From Rhinopithecus roxellana (lineage: Eukaryota; Chordata; Mammalia; Primates; Cercopithecidae): 64,000 bases of DNA. A program made the translations under genes and the position numbers. Positions 18,191-51,025 of the stretch are shown here, piece after piece; the stretch's first letter is position 1; the number at the start of each line of letters is the position of its first letter. The notes under the pieces are model-generated. The model worked only from the letters and a program-made list of their open reading frames with translations, ran no database searches and was not told the origin of the DNA. The stretch covers positions 98,107,489 through 98,171,488 of the forward strand of contig NC_044563.1 in assembly GCF_007565055.1 (NCBI RefSeq), read 5' to 3'.

Positions 18191-19977
18191 TTTATTTTGA
18201 GGACAAAGAAGTACTAAAAGATCTAGTAGTCTGTTGAAATAAAACATGTTAAATGGTATATGATTTATTTATGTGAAAAAAAGCCTATTTTTAAGTAGCT
18301 GACTAAACATGAAAATGATTGAAAATATGATGTTTAATATACCATTAATGGAAATTAAATTACTGGGAGAGGAAGCTGATGGACTGTGATATTCAAGTGA
18401 TTCTGAGTCCCTTTATAGACCTGTTCAATTTGAGATGTTTGACAGGGCTGCCATATTGAACAACGTCTATTCATTCTATGTGGATGGTGCCACATGAAGT
18501 TATACAGCATTGGCCTTAATTATGAGACATCTACATAGACATCCAGGAGTTAGTTGGAATTAAGGGGCAAAAAAATTCAAGAAAGATGTCAGGGTTATAA
18601 CTGCAAATAGAAGAGTCATTCAAAATAAGAACTGAAGTCATGTATCTGGGTGACATTCCCCATGAAGTGATGGCAAAAAGAGTAGAAGTGCAAAGACAGA
18701 AACTTGAAGAACATCTTCATTTAGTGACTAGAGGGAGGAAAGGGACCAATTAAAGAGACATAGGCTTGTATTTTGGAGTTCAGCTTCACCCATTTATAAC
18801 AGGACTGCTTACTCCCTGTGCTACACAGCTGACTCTGCATAAAAACCATTCCTTTCAATCATTGCATTACTTACAGTCTCAGTCCTAAACCACTCTTCTT
18901 GACCTTCTGACATTCTATTTCCTCCCCTTTTCTGCAGCCTCTACTCTCATTGCATGCCTTTCTGTTTATGGCCTCACCTTATACCTTACAAATAAAGTAC
19001 TCAGCACTGTTTTTCTATCTTTTGCTTTGTGCTTCTCTTACCTATCTCAGTTTGAACTTTGCCTTTGATAACAATGCTTCCTGTTAATCTGGGGACGATC
19101 CCATTATAATACCTAGGACCACATGTCTGAGTACAGCCTCATGCAAGTTGCATCTCCACTAAGTTTCCCTTGGACCCATGAGTAGGATAGATAGTTTAGA
19201 ATAAAACCAGTATCATGTGATGTCATTGAAAGAAAACAAAGTTTCAAGGAAGACAGTCACTTGGGAAGGGGCTCCCTAATGCCTAAAAAATAAAGTCTCA
19301 AATTCTTAGCCTAGTCTTAATGATTACGCCCGATTCAACCTTTCCAGGCTTAGTTACTCCCATTTCCCTACAAGATACTACACTTGAAACTAGACTACTT
19401 GCTCTTTACTAGGTATCCTCCACGTGCAAAGGCCTCTGTACTTTTGCTCATGCTGGCAACAAAGACAGCTGGGTCTCCTGTTAAATTTTAGTGTGAATGT
19501 GATTGAGCTTGGCACAAATTCAGCAATAAGTAACAGATACTTTAGAAATAAGGGAATCTCAGGTAACAATATGAGTCAGCACCATAATACTCCTCAAGGT
19601 ATTCTAAGCGATCATAAAGGGTCATTTTACTCAAGGATGATTGGGGAAAATAGAGTTAGGCTGAGATTAGATCTATTTATTGGGTCAAACAACTTCTCTA
19701 TTAAAAATGGGTGGTCAGTGGCTTGTATGGTATATAAATTGTCTCATTAAAGCTGTTCCCAAAAAAAATAAAAAATAAAACTAAACAAAAAAAAAAATAA
19801 GTGGTAAATAGAACATCCAGGTTTTTCAAAGACTAGCGATTCATTAAGGAGTGGGATTCGATAATATTGTTTGGCCAGAAGATGTTGTCCCTCCAGGATC
19901 AGGTTTTCAAGAAAAGCAAGAGATGACCCAGAGGCCTCCGAGTTGATGCTCAAATGTTCCCGGATGACTGGCTACTG
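18191..19977 (-). other. TPH1: TPH1 3' UTR (extent inferred)
   Basis: The 3' UTR starts after the TAA at 19978. Candidate AATAAA signals on the minus strand are at 19676-19681, 18264-18269 and 18191-18196. Matching gene length to the human locus from memory favours the distal ones. A very U-rich stretch (19755-19800 in transcript sense) is the only striking element. Confidence 0.4.
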
Positions 19978-41762
<21,785 letters not shown>

Positions 41763-41782
41763 GATGAATTTGGAGTAATTCT

Positions 41783-44405
41783 CTAAAACTAAAGTATGAA
41801 AACAAAGACAAAGGGCTAAAAAAGAAGGTGCACAATGCAGACAATATTTGATAACTAAGGCCTAATTTACTTCTGGAAGCTTCAGTTTCTTAACCTTTTA
41901 TAGAACCTAGATATGCAGATAAGCTTTGCAAGAATCTAGTGAGACCAAAATAAGATGAAACTTCGCCTGACACCTGCCTAGAACAGAATAGGCACACGAT
42001 ACATGTTAGTAGTTCCCTTTCGTGTTTTTCTAAACCAATCCCTCTTTTAGGGCATGACTCAAGCCTGCTGGCTTCTTGTAGTCTTTCCAACTATTGTAGC
42101 CTGAACTAGTCAAGAAGGCCTACTTCCTCCCCGCCCTGTCCACAATCTTAGCACTTCATTATACCAGGTCTCAAATGGTTTCCCCAAATGTTTTATTTGA
42201 ACATATCTCACCTTCTGACAAGGCAGCAAGCTCCTCCAGAGTGGGGACAAGGCTTTCTATTTATTTTGTAAACTAAAGGCCTGGCCAGCTCTAGACATAT
42301 GTGCATTAGATGGATAACTGCTAGCCAGGAGAATTCTAGCTCTGCTTCTCAGAAAATGAACCAGATATCTACTTTGGTATCTTCTCAACCACTTATTTAC
42401 ACTGCAAAACAGTGTAAGGAAATATGTGGAATGTGAAGTCAGATATATCTAATTACTGGCCTCATGTTTATCAGTGTATGACCTCGGGCATGCTACTTAA
42501 CCTTTCTAATATAAAACTAAGTTACCAAACAGCTACCGGAACTCGTAACATACAAAATTCCCACTCGTTGTAAAACACCATAATGTGGCGTGCTATTCTG
42601 AGATTTTCCTCATGGAAGAAACTAGGATATTTCAGGTACCAAGAAGAGTTAGAGACACATAATTCAAAATTTAACCAACATTTATGAATTCATTGGGTTC
42701 AAGTTCCCAAAACTACGAAGATTTTTAAATTATGCCAAATTAGTCTCTAGAATTAAAACAATTTCTACTTCAAATGCTATAAAACTAAATGGCCAGTTAA
42801 ACTGAATAATTATGTGGATTTTTCTGTGATTCAAACAATTACTAATGGTAAAATGAATAAAATTTCAACCCAACACATTCACATGTGTAAAGCACCACAG
42901 TCAAAGTTAGGGCAGTAAAACTTTTAAAACAAGAATAGTAAAATTTTAAAGAAATTTAAAATTTTACTTTTAAAGAAAAGTAAAAATTTTAAAACAATTC
43001 TTTGTCTCCAAAGAATTCACACACTTGTTTATGGGGAAGGAGAAAATGGAAGACAGACTTCTCAATAAGTACAAAGAAGCAGAAGAGAAGGGACACTGAG
43101 ATCCCAGCCATGATACCCAAGGAGTACGCTCAACCACCCCTCACCTTCCCATCTCCCCACCTCCCCACCTCTTTGATCAATATCCCATGTGCTTCTAAAG
43201 ATGACTGAATACAGCTTCTAGCCCATCCATGAGTCTCTGCTGAGAAAGGATTTATGGATGAGAAGCAAAAGATCTTATGAGATTTTCCACTTCAAAGGAA
43301 GTGACCATTTCTCAAGGTAAACTTAAGTATAAACAGAAAATACCAAATTGGTGACTCGGGGGCTAAAAATTCAGGGATGGTCTCAGATAAGCATTCTCAA
43401 AATGCTTTTAGGGATATGAAAACCTTCAGAAATGTTTGTTACCCATTCAATTACCACTCACAGATTGACTTTTCTTATTAAACACAGAGTATGGGTGACG
43501 TTGTCCTATAGTGTGCAAATGTAAACAATAAGAGAGATGCAAAATAATATAACAAATTGCTAGTAATAAATCTTTCTGTAAATCCATCTAGGCAACTCAT
43601 AATCTTTATGAGTATCAATCTCTTTATTTGCAAACTTAGAGGGAGGATAATCAACACCACTCTCATGATTATAAGGAGGATTAAATATATATAAACTTAT
43701 TGTTATGAGAATTAAATAGTTATAATTTATATAAAACTCTTGGAACAGTTGCTAACCTACACTAAGTACTCAATAAGTATTATCTCAAATAATGGGGAAT
43801 ATGTCCCAAATTTTCCAGTCTTCAAAAAAAGAGAAAATGTTAAAGTAATGAAATAGACATTCTAAACACCTCTGGCTAAGAATTTTTCTTGCCCTAGGAA
43901 TTAGGCATTTTACAAGATGATTAACATATTTCTTATAATAGCAAGCATGTGGAAAAGTTGCTTTATGATATAAAATGTCAGTATTGTTTTATATCAAGGT
44001 GATTTCAGTTTCATTAATTTATTATAAAATCCCTAAAGTGTATTAAATTCCAAATCTCAAGCAAACAATTCAGCAGTTTTTTTGCAAACAAATAGACAAA
44101 GACCCCAAAGTAAAATGTACTGAGTTAGCCTGTATTTACTGAGTCCTCATGTTTCCTGATACCGTCACCATGACATGCAGAAGGAAGAGGATTCTGCAAA
44201 TATAAGCTATTTCCTGGCCAACCACTAGCTTCATCATGTACATCAGCTTTAAGAACTGGGAGCAAGTATCAGGGAACAGTAAAGAAAAGTTACCACTGAT
44301 TTTTTCCAGTCAGTGGTAACACCAACAGAATTCTAGATCTTCTGATAATTTGTCTTTCAACAATCTCTTGGAGCTTGGAATAAAACTCTTCATATGAAAC
44401 TATAT
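41783..44405. other. TPH1 intron 1, proximal part
   Basis: A MIR-like piece lies near 42.43-42.52 kb ('acctcgggcatgctacttaa') and an AT-rich inverted repeat near 42.96 kb. The rest is unassigned. No exon with good splice sites was recognised. Confidence 0.45.
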
Positions 44406-44406
44406 G

Positions 44407-44735
44407 AGGCCAGCCGCAGTAGCTCATGCCTGTAATCCCAGCACATTGGAAAGCCAAAGCGGGTGGATCACTGGAGGTCAGGAGTTGAAGACCAGCCTCG
44501 CCAACATGGTGAAAAACTGTCTCTACTAAAAATACAAAAATTAGCCTGGCATGATGACACATGCCTGTAATCCCAGCTACTCGGGAGACTAAGGCACAAA
44601 AATCATTTGAACCCAGGAGGCAGAGTTTGCAGGGAGCCAAGATCGTGCCACTGCACTCGGGCTGGCCAACAGAGGGAGACTCCATCTCAAAACCAACAGA
44701 CAGACAAACGACAACAACAACAAAAACTATTATGA
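44407..44735 (+). mobile_element. AluS-like element with (CAA)n tail
   Basis: 'ggccagccgcagtagctcat' to a tail expanded as ACAACAACAACAAAA. Confidence 0.92.
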
Positions 44736-44965
44736 AGAGTCTGGGCAACATAGTGAGATGCAGCATGAACAACAACAACAACAACAATTGTTTAAGTCAG
44801 CCGGGCATAGTGGCTTTCACCTGCAGCCCCGGCTACCAGGGAGGGAGGCTGAGGCAGGAGGCTTACTTGAGCTCAGGAGTTCTAGGCTGCAGTGATCCAT
44901 GATCACGCCACTGCAGTCCAGCCTGGGTGACAGAGTAAAGCCCCGTCTCTTAAAAAAAAAAAAAA
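44736..44965 (+). mobile_element. AluJ-type fragment
   Basis: Begins mid-monomer at 'gagtctgggcaacatagtga', has a second (AAC)n linker, then a right monomer to an A-tail. The left monomer is truncated. Confidence 0.88.
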
Positions 44966-45241
44966 CGAGGATTTCCTTCAATTTTCAAAACTGGCTCCTA
45001 AGCTCTCCCGGAAGTTGCTATTGTGAGAAGGTACTAACAGTCATGGCTCCATCCCTTTAGGGTTCACAATTATTTTCTTTACCTGATTCTTGAATGGATC
45101 AAGCTTTGTGCCAACATCTCCTTAAAGGGTGTGGGGAGAGGAGGGTGAAGGATACATTAATTGAAATTTATGATATGCAAGGCATTTATATTATTTTGAT
45201 TTATTTAAAGACATACATTATTACATTAAGATGTGAGTGGC

Positions 45242-45540
45242 GGCCGGGCGCGGTGGCTCAAGCCTGTAATCCCAGCACTTTGGGAGGCCGAGACGGGTGG
45301 ATCACGAGGTCAGGAGATCGAGACCATCCTGGCTAACACCGTGTAAACCCCGTCTCTACTAAAAAATACAAAAAACTAGCCGGGCGAGGTGGCGGGAGCC
45401 TGTAGTCCCAGCTACTTGGGAGGCTGAGGCAGGAGAATGGCGTAAACCCGGGAGGCGGAGCTTGCAGTGAGCTGAGATCCGGCCACTGCACTCCAGCCTG
45501 GGCGATAGAGCGAGACCCCGTCTCAAAAAAAAAAAAAAAA
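45242..45540 (+). mobile_element. Young AluY inserted in an older Alu
   Basis: Near-consensus with the window's young-Alu variants. Perfect 14-bp target-site repeat AAGATGTGAGTGGC at 45228-45241 and 45541-45554, taken from the 5' end of the older Alu. Confidence 0.96.
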
Positions 45541-45830
45541 AAGATGTGAGTGGCTCACACCTGTAATCCCAGCACTTTAGGAGGCTGAGGTGGGCGAATC
45601 ACGAGGTCAAGAGATTGAGACCATCCTGGCCAATGTGGTGAAACCCCGTCTCTACTAACAATACAAAAATTAGCTTGGTGTGGTGGCACACGCCTGTAGT
45701 CCCAGCTACTCGGGTGGCTGAGGCAGGAGAATTGCTTGAACCCGGGAGGTGGAGGTTGCAGTGAGCCAAGATCGTGCCACTGCACTTCAGCCTGGGTGAC
45801 AGAGCAAGACTGCGTCTCAAAAAAAAAAAA
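45541..45830 (+). mobile_element. Older AluS element, split by the young AluY
   Basis: Continues 'gtgagtggctcacacctgta' to its A-tail. Its first bases lie at about 45231-45241, left of the young insertion. Confidence 0.92.
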
Positions 45831-46587
45831 GGATGTGGAAACCCTCCTCCTTGTTTAAGTCATGGTAAAAATGAAGGTTCTGAAAAGGAACTTTTGCTAA
45901 GAAACTAGAAGAAAATTCTCACCTTCTTTTTTGTTCCCCCAACCCCAAAATAATCTTACAGGACATAGATCTTTGACGGTTACTCAAACTTCGCCATAAC
46001 TTTGCTTGGTTGACAGCGCTTATGAGGAATCAGTTATTTTTTTCCTCCATTCAATGAACCCCAAACCCCTTTCAGAACCTCAATATTTTGCCTTGTTACT
46101 TTTTCCTTTCCCCCTTCAACCTACCTGCCCCTCCTACTCTTTCAGGGAAAAAACCCACAATACTCACCTGGTAAGATAAAATAGGTCACACTTGTTTGAA
46201 TCGGCGTCTTATCAATACATAAGCATTTTATTTTTAAAGCAACACTCTGATCAGCTAATACCAACTGGTACCCCTTTCTCATGGAAGGCAGAGAGTCATT
46301 CCCCTACTGCGTCTCCTGGCCTGACTAAGGATGCACTGCTGTGCAGGACACACCACTGCAAACAAGGAAAAAATACCAAGAAGACACTCAGAAGATCAAC
46401 AGACCCAACTCTTGGTAAAGTAGAGGTCAAGGCGTACACAATGACCAACTCTTTTCTCCCCTTAGTTTAATCAGTAAAACAAGTGTAATTTATATTTACC
46501 TGATCTAGGATGCACAAAGCATTACTGAATTAATCTTTTGAAAGCACGGATATTGTTTGAAGACAGAACTAAAAACTGCAAGGACGG
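45831..46587. other. TPH1 intron 1, segment with a donor-like site
   Basis: Mostly unassigned. The minus strand has ACCAG|GTGAGTATTG at 46162/46163, an excellent donor sequence. It could end an alternative leader exon; no transcript evidence is available here. Confidence 0.4.
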
Positions 46588-46888
46588 GGCCGGGCGCGGT
46601 GGCTCAAGCCTGTAATCCCAGCACTTTGGGAGGCCGAGACGGGTTCAGGAGATCGAGACCATCCTGGCTAACACGGTGAAACCCCGTCTCTACTAAAAAA
46701 AAACACACAAAAACTAGCCGGGCGATGTGGCGGGCGCCTGTAGTCCCAGTTACTCGGGAGGCTGAGGCAGGAGAATGGCGTACCCGAGAGGCGGAGCTTG
46801 CAGTGAGCTGAGATCCAGCCACTGCACTCCAGCCTGGGCGACAGAGCGAGACTCTGTCTCAAAAAAAAAAAAAAAAAAAAAAAAAACA
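46588..46888 (+). mobile_element. Young AluY with 12-bp internal deletion
   Basis: Near-consensus; lacks the 'cggatcacgagg' stretch after 'gagacggg'. Perfect target-site repeat AAAAACTGCAAGGA at 46571-46584 and 46889-46902. Confidence 0.95.
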
Positions 46889-47920
46889 AAAAACTGCAAG
46901 GAGGATTCTTTCAGAGGGAGAGAATGCTCTAAAGAGTCTTGATTTTCTTTTCTAAATAAGGGGTGGGAATGAGGATGAAAGTGAAGATGAAATACAAAAG
47001 AAAACACTACCCATGAAAAGCAGTATTCTAGGATATAAAGGTACTAGCAGAGAAAATGGAAATAGAAGACACATCCCTATCTGGAGATAATCTAATAATA
47101 CATGCACAGATGGACCTCCCTGATAACATATGTAAACCACAGATTATAACTTTTCAGAAACATTGATATTAGAATTCCACCCATCCCCCCTTTTTAAAAC
47201 TTTTCCTGGATTAGCAAGCTCAACCCTAGTCTTTTTCCTCCTAAGTCAAGCAGAGTGGGACATCAATGAGGAGTTCATTTTAAACCTCTGAAAATCAAAC
47301 GCCAAAGGCAAGGCTGAGTTTACCTGGACTCTTAACTGACTCTGAACTGCAAGGATCTAGTCCTCTTTGTCAACTACGACCTTGCAACAAGCTCTTAGTC
47401 GTCTGTTGGGATGGTGGTGACGATGGTAAGTGCGATGCTGAGCTTTGCATCTGAGACTCCCTCTTCTTCCGGGGGCTGTTTAAGGGAGGCTTCCTTTCAT
47501 GGGAGAAGAGGAAAAAAAGAGATATTGCCCTTTGATGGAGAGGAAGGGAAGGAAGAAAAATCTTTTTGTTTCTGCCAACATAGAGGAGTCACGCAGCCTT
47601 GGGTTGGACTCTGAACCCCAGTTTCCTCATCTGGGGACTCAAGAAATACCTACCTGCGTTTGTTGTGAAGGTGAAATCTGATGATGGGTAGAGTCTGTTC
47701 CTGGCACACAGGAGGCCCTCAAAAAGTGTCTTTTCTCCCCACAGAGCGTAGGAGGAAAGAAGAGTAAGCGTCTGCAGAGGTACAACTCCGACCTCCCAAA
47801 TCTGACTCCGTAAGACCACCAATTTGCCTCCCGGGGTGGCTGCCCAGCCCCGCGCCTGCCGAGTGCCGCCAAAGTCTGGACGGCGGTCCCGGCGCCCGCG
47901 GGAAGGACCGCCTCACTCAC

Positions 47921-47950
47921 CTGGGGCGCCGCTAGCTGCAAGCTGGGCCT
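47921..47950 (-). other. TPH1: TPH1 exon 1, non-coding 5' UTR (approximate start)
   Basis: The donor GCCCCAG|GTGAGTGAGG at 47920/47921 is near-consensus. The upstream limit is inferred as about 25-30 nt downstream of the TATA box at 47976-47982. The exon is about 30 nt and joins exon 2 across a 6.1-kb intron. Human TPH1 is reported to have alternatively spliced 5' leaders, so other leader exons are possible. Confidence 0.65.
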
Positions 47951-48085
47951 GCCCGCGGCCTCGCGCTGCCGGCTTCTTATAGAAGCGGGCGTCGGAGCAG
48001 CAGGGCAGCGGCCAATGAGAAGGGAGGGCCGGCGGGTGTGGGGCGTGGGTCCTCCCGGCGGATGGGTGGGGCGGGGCGGGGGGGG
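47951..48085 (-). promoter_or_regulatory. TPH1: TPH1 core and proximal promoter
   Basis: On the minus strand: a TATA element CTATAAG (47976-47982), an ATTGG (inverted CCAAT) motif at 48012-48016 about 62 bp upstream of the inferred start, and a GC-box cluster at 48066-48082. An inverted CCAAT near -67 bound by NF-Y is established for the human TPH1 promoter; the spacing here matches. Confidence 0.8.
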
Positions 48086-48669
48086 TTCGGCTGAGCCCCG
48101 CAGGCTGCTGGCAGTCGCGTCCGCCAGCTCCCAGAGACTCGCACGCCTCGATCTCTGCGTGTATCTGACTGGTGTTTTAATTAAGTGAATATTAGGCCAT
48201 CCTTAACTACAGAAGTCTGACTAACGTTGTACAATCCAGAGTTGGACATTCTCTCCAAACCAAGATAACGTCTGTTACCGACACAATGACCTGCTATAGG
48301 ACTGCAGTGCTTCTGGCCTGTTGGAGACCAAAGCGGGAATTCCCCCACCTCCCACACACCTCTGTGCTTCTAGGCTGTTTAGTAGCCCAGTCCTGCCTCA
48401 TTATTCTCTTGGTGCTTTCCCCCATTCCTTGAGGCAGAGCAACAGTTTTAGAAGGGAAGTGTTCAGTGCCCTTCTAATTAAAAAAAATTTTAAGCTGCAA
48501 GCAGAGAAGCATTCTATATTAGCAAAAAATCATGTTACGTGCTATTGTGAACAACAGGACACAGAAGCAAAAATTTGGAATAGGTATTTATTGGTTGAGT
48601 AGTCAGTCAATTAGCTCCTATCCCAAAGGACTGTATTCAGAACACAGTATATTATAGGACATTCTTTTC

Positions 48670-49020
48670 TCCAATGTTTGAAAAGTAAGATTTATTGATG
48701 TATAATTTACACACAGTAATATTCACCCTGTGAGGTGTACAATTCTGAGTTTTGACAAACATGTACAGTTGCATAACCACCAAATGATCAAAATATAGAA
48801 CATTTCCATCACCGCGAGAAAGTTCTCTTGTCTCAAGTCTCTCACCTCACAACCAGCCCCTGGCAGCCACTGATCTGATTTCTGTCTCCATAGTTTTGCC
48901 TTCTCTGGAATTTCTTCTCATAGAAATGGAATAATGAAATATGTACAGATTTTTGGCTCCTGGCACTTAACATAATGCTTTTCAGTTTCATGTTGCAGGT
49001 ATTAGTGATTAGTGCAGGTA
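48670..49020 (-). mobile_element. L1M 3' end, antisense
   Basis: 'agatttattgatgtataatt' and 'atagaaatggaataatgaaa' match the reverse of old L1 3' ends (compare 32.3-32.8 kb). Confidence 0.75.
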
Positions 49021-49119
49021 TTAACTTTTCTTTCCTGTTTTCTTTTTTGCTGAGTATGGATGTACTTTAAAGCTCAGGACCTTTACAACTTTTCTATGCA
49101 TTTTTCTTTTATCTGTATA

Positions 49120-49265
49120 ATGCTTCTATAAGGTAAATATTATTTTTATTTTACAGATAAGGAAACTGAAGCACAGGGGTGGCTCTAAGATCTTCTTCTG
49201 GCACAGGCTAGTAAGTATGATCAATAATCAAGCAAAAGTGTCTGATTTTAAATCCAGTGTTCTTA
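49120..49265 (+). repeat. MIR
   Basis: 'attttacagataaggaaact' and 'gaagcacaggggtggctcta' fit the MIR core. Confidence 0.65.
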
Positions 49266-49341
49266 CTTCAATGCCATAAAAAATAATGGTCAGGGAGAGA
49301 CCTTTCAGAACCAAGTTGAGGTCAAAGATGTCTTTCCTAAA

Positions 49342-51018
49342 CTGAAAGCCTTTCCTTGTAGATCTGGAACACAACAAGGATGCCCACTTTCACCACTATT
49401 ATTCAACATAGTTTTGGAAGTCCTAGCTAGAGCAATCAGACAAGAGAAGAAATAAAGAGCATCCAGACAGGAAAGGAAGAGGTCAAATTATCCTTGTTTG
49501 CAGATGATATAATCCTATATTTGGAAAAACCTAAAGACTCCACCAAAAAACTATTTGAACTAATTAAATAATTCACTAATGTTGCAGGATACAAAATCAA
49601 CATACAAAAATCAGTAGCCTTTCTGTATGCCAACGGTGAACAGTCTGAAAAAGAAATTAAAAAGTAATCCCACTTACAAATAAAATAAGTACCTAGGAAT
49701 TAACCAAAGGAGTGAAAGATCTCTACAATGAAAACTATGAAATACTCATGAAAGAAAGTAAAGAGGACACCAAAAACCAGAAAGCTATTCCAAGTTCATG
49801 GATTGGAAGAATCCTTATTGTTAAAATGTCCATACTACCCAAAGCAATCTACAGATTCAATGCAATCCCTATCAAAATACCAATGATGTTCTTTATAGAA
49901 ATAGAAAAAACAACCCTAAAATTTATATGGAATCACAAAAGACCCAGAATAGCCAAAGATATCCTGAGCAAAAAGAACAAAACTGGAGGAATCACATTAC
50001 CTGACTTCAAATTATGCTACAGAGCTATAGTAACCAAAACAGCATGGTACTGGCATAAAAACAGACACATATACCAATGGAACAGAATAGAGAACCCAGA
50101 AACAAATCCACACACCTACAGTGAACTCATTATTGACAAAGTTGCCAAGTATATACAATGGGGAAAGGACAGGCTCTCCAATAAATGGTGCTGGGAAAAC
50201 TGGATATCCATCAGAAGAATGAAACTAGACCCCATCTCTCACCATACATAAAAATCAAATCAAAATGGATTAAAGACTCAAATCTAAAACCTCAAACTAT
50301 GAAACTACTACAAGAAAACATTGGGGAAACTCTCCAGGACATCAGTCTACTCAAAAATTTCTTAAGTAATACCCCACAAGCACAGGCAACCAAAGGAAAA
50401 ATGGTTGCATGGGATCACATCAAGTTAAAAAGCTTCTGTACAGCAAAAGAAACAATTGATAAAAGGAAGAGACAACCCGCAGAATGGGAGAAAATATTTG
50501 CAAACTACCCATCTGACAAGGGATTGATAACCAGAATATATAAGGAGTTCAAACAACTCTATAGTAAAAAATTTAATAATCCAATTAAAAATGGGCAAAA
50601 GATTTGAATAGACATTTCTCCAAGGAAGACATACAAATGGCAAACAGACATATGAAAAGGTGCACACCGTCCTTGGTCATCAGATAAATGAAAATCAAAA
50701 CTACAATAATATGTCATCTCACCCTGGTCAGGCAATAACAAATACTAGAGAGGATGTGGATAAAAGGGAACCTTTGTACACTGTTGTGGGGGAATGTATG
50801 ATAAATTAGTATACCCACTATGGGAAACAGTTTAGAGGCACCTCAAAAAACTGAAAATAGAGCTACCATATGATCCAGCACTCCCACTGCTGGGTATATA
50901 CCCAAAAGAAAGGAAATCAGTGTATTGAAGAGATATCTGCACTCTCATGTTTGTTTCAGCACTGTTCACAATAGTCAAGATTTGAAAACAACCTGTGTCC
51001 ATCAATAGATGAATGGAT
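49342..51018 (+). mobile_element. Older L1 (L1PB/L1MA-like), left part
   Basis: ORF2 C-terminal half with frameshifts: frames 49712-50251 and 50185-50607 carry ORF2 pieces such as FKLCYRAIVTKTAWYW. 5'-truncated. A perfect 18-bp target-site repeat AAAGATGTCTTTCCTAAA at 49324-49341 and 54774-54791 brackets the whole nested structure. Confidence 0.95.
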
Positions 51019-51025
51019 AAAGAAA

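Larger units (their letters stand above)
47720..48130. other. CpG island at TPH1 exon 1
   Basis: About 400 bp of CpG-rich DNA in otherwise AT-rich surroundings, covering the promoter, exon 1 and the start of intron 1. Confidence 0.8.
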
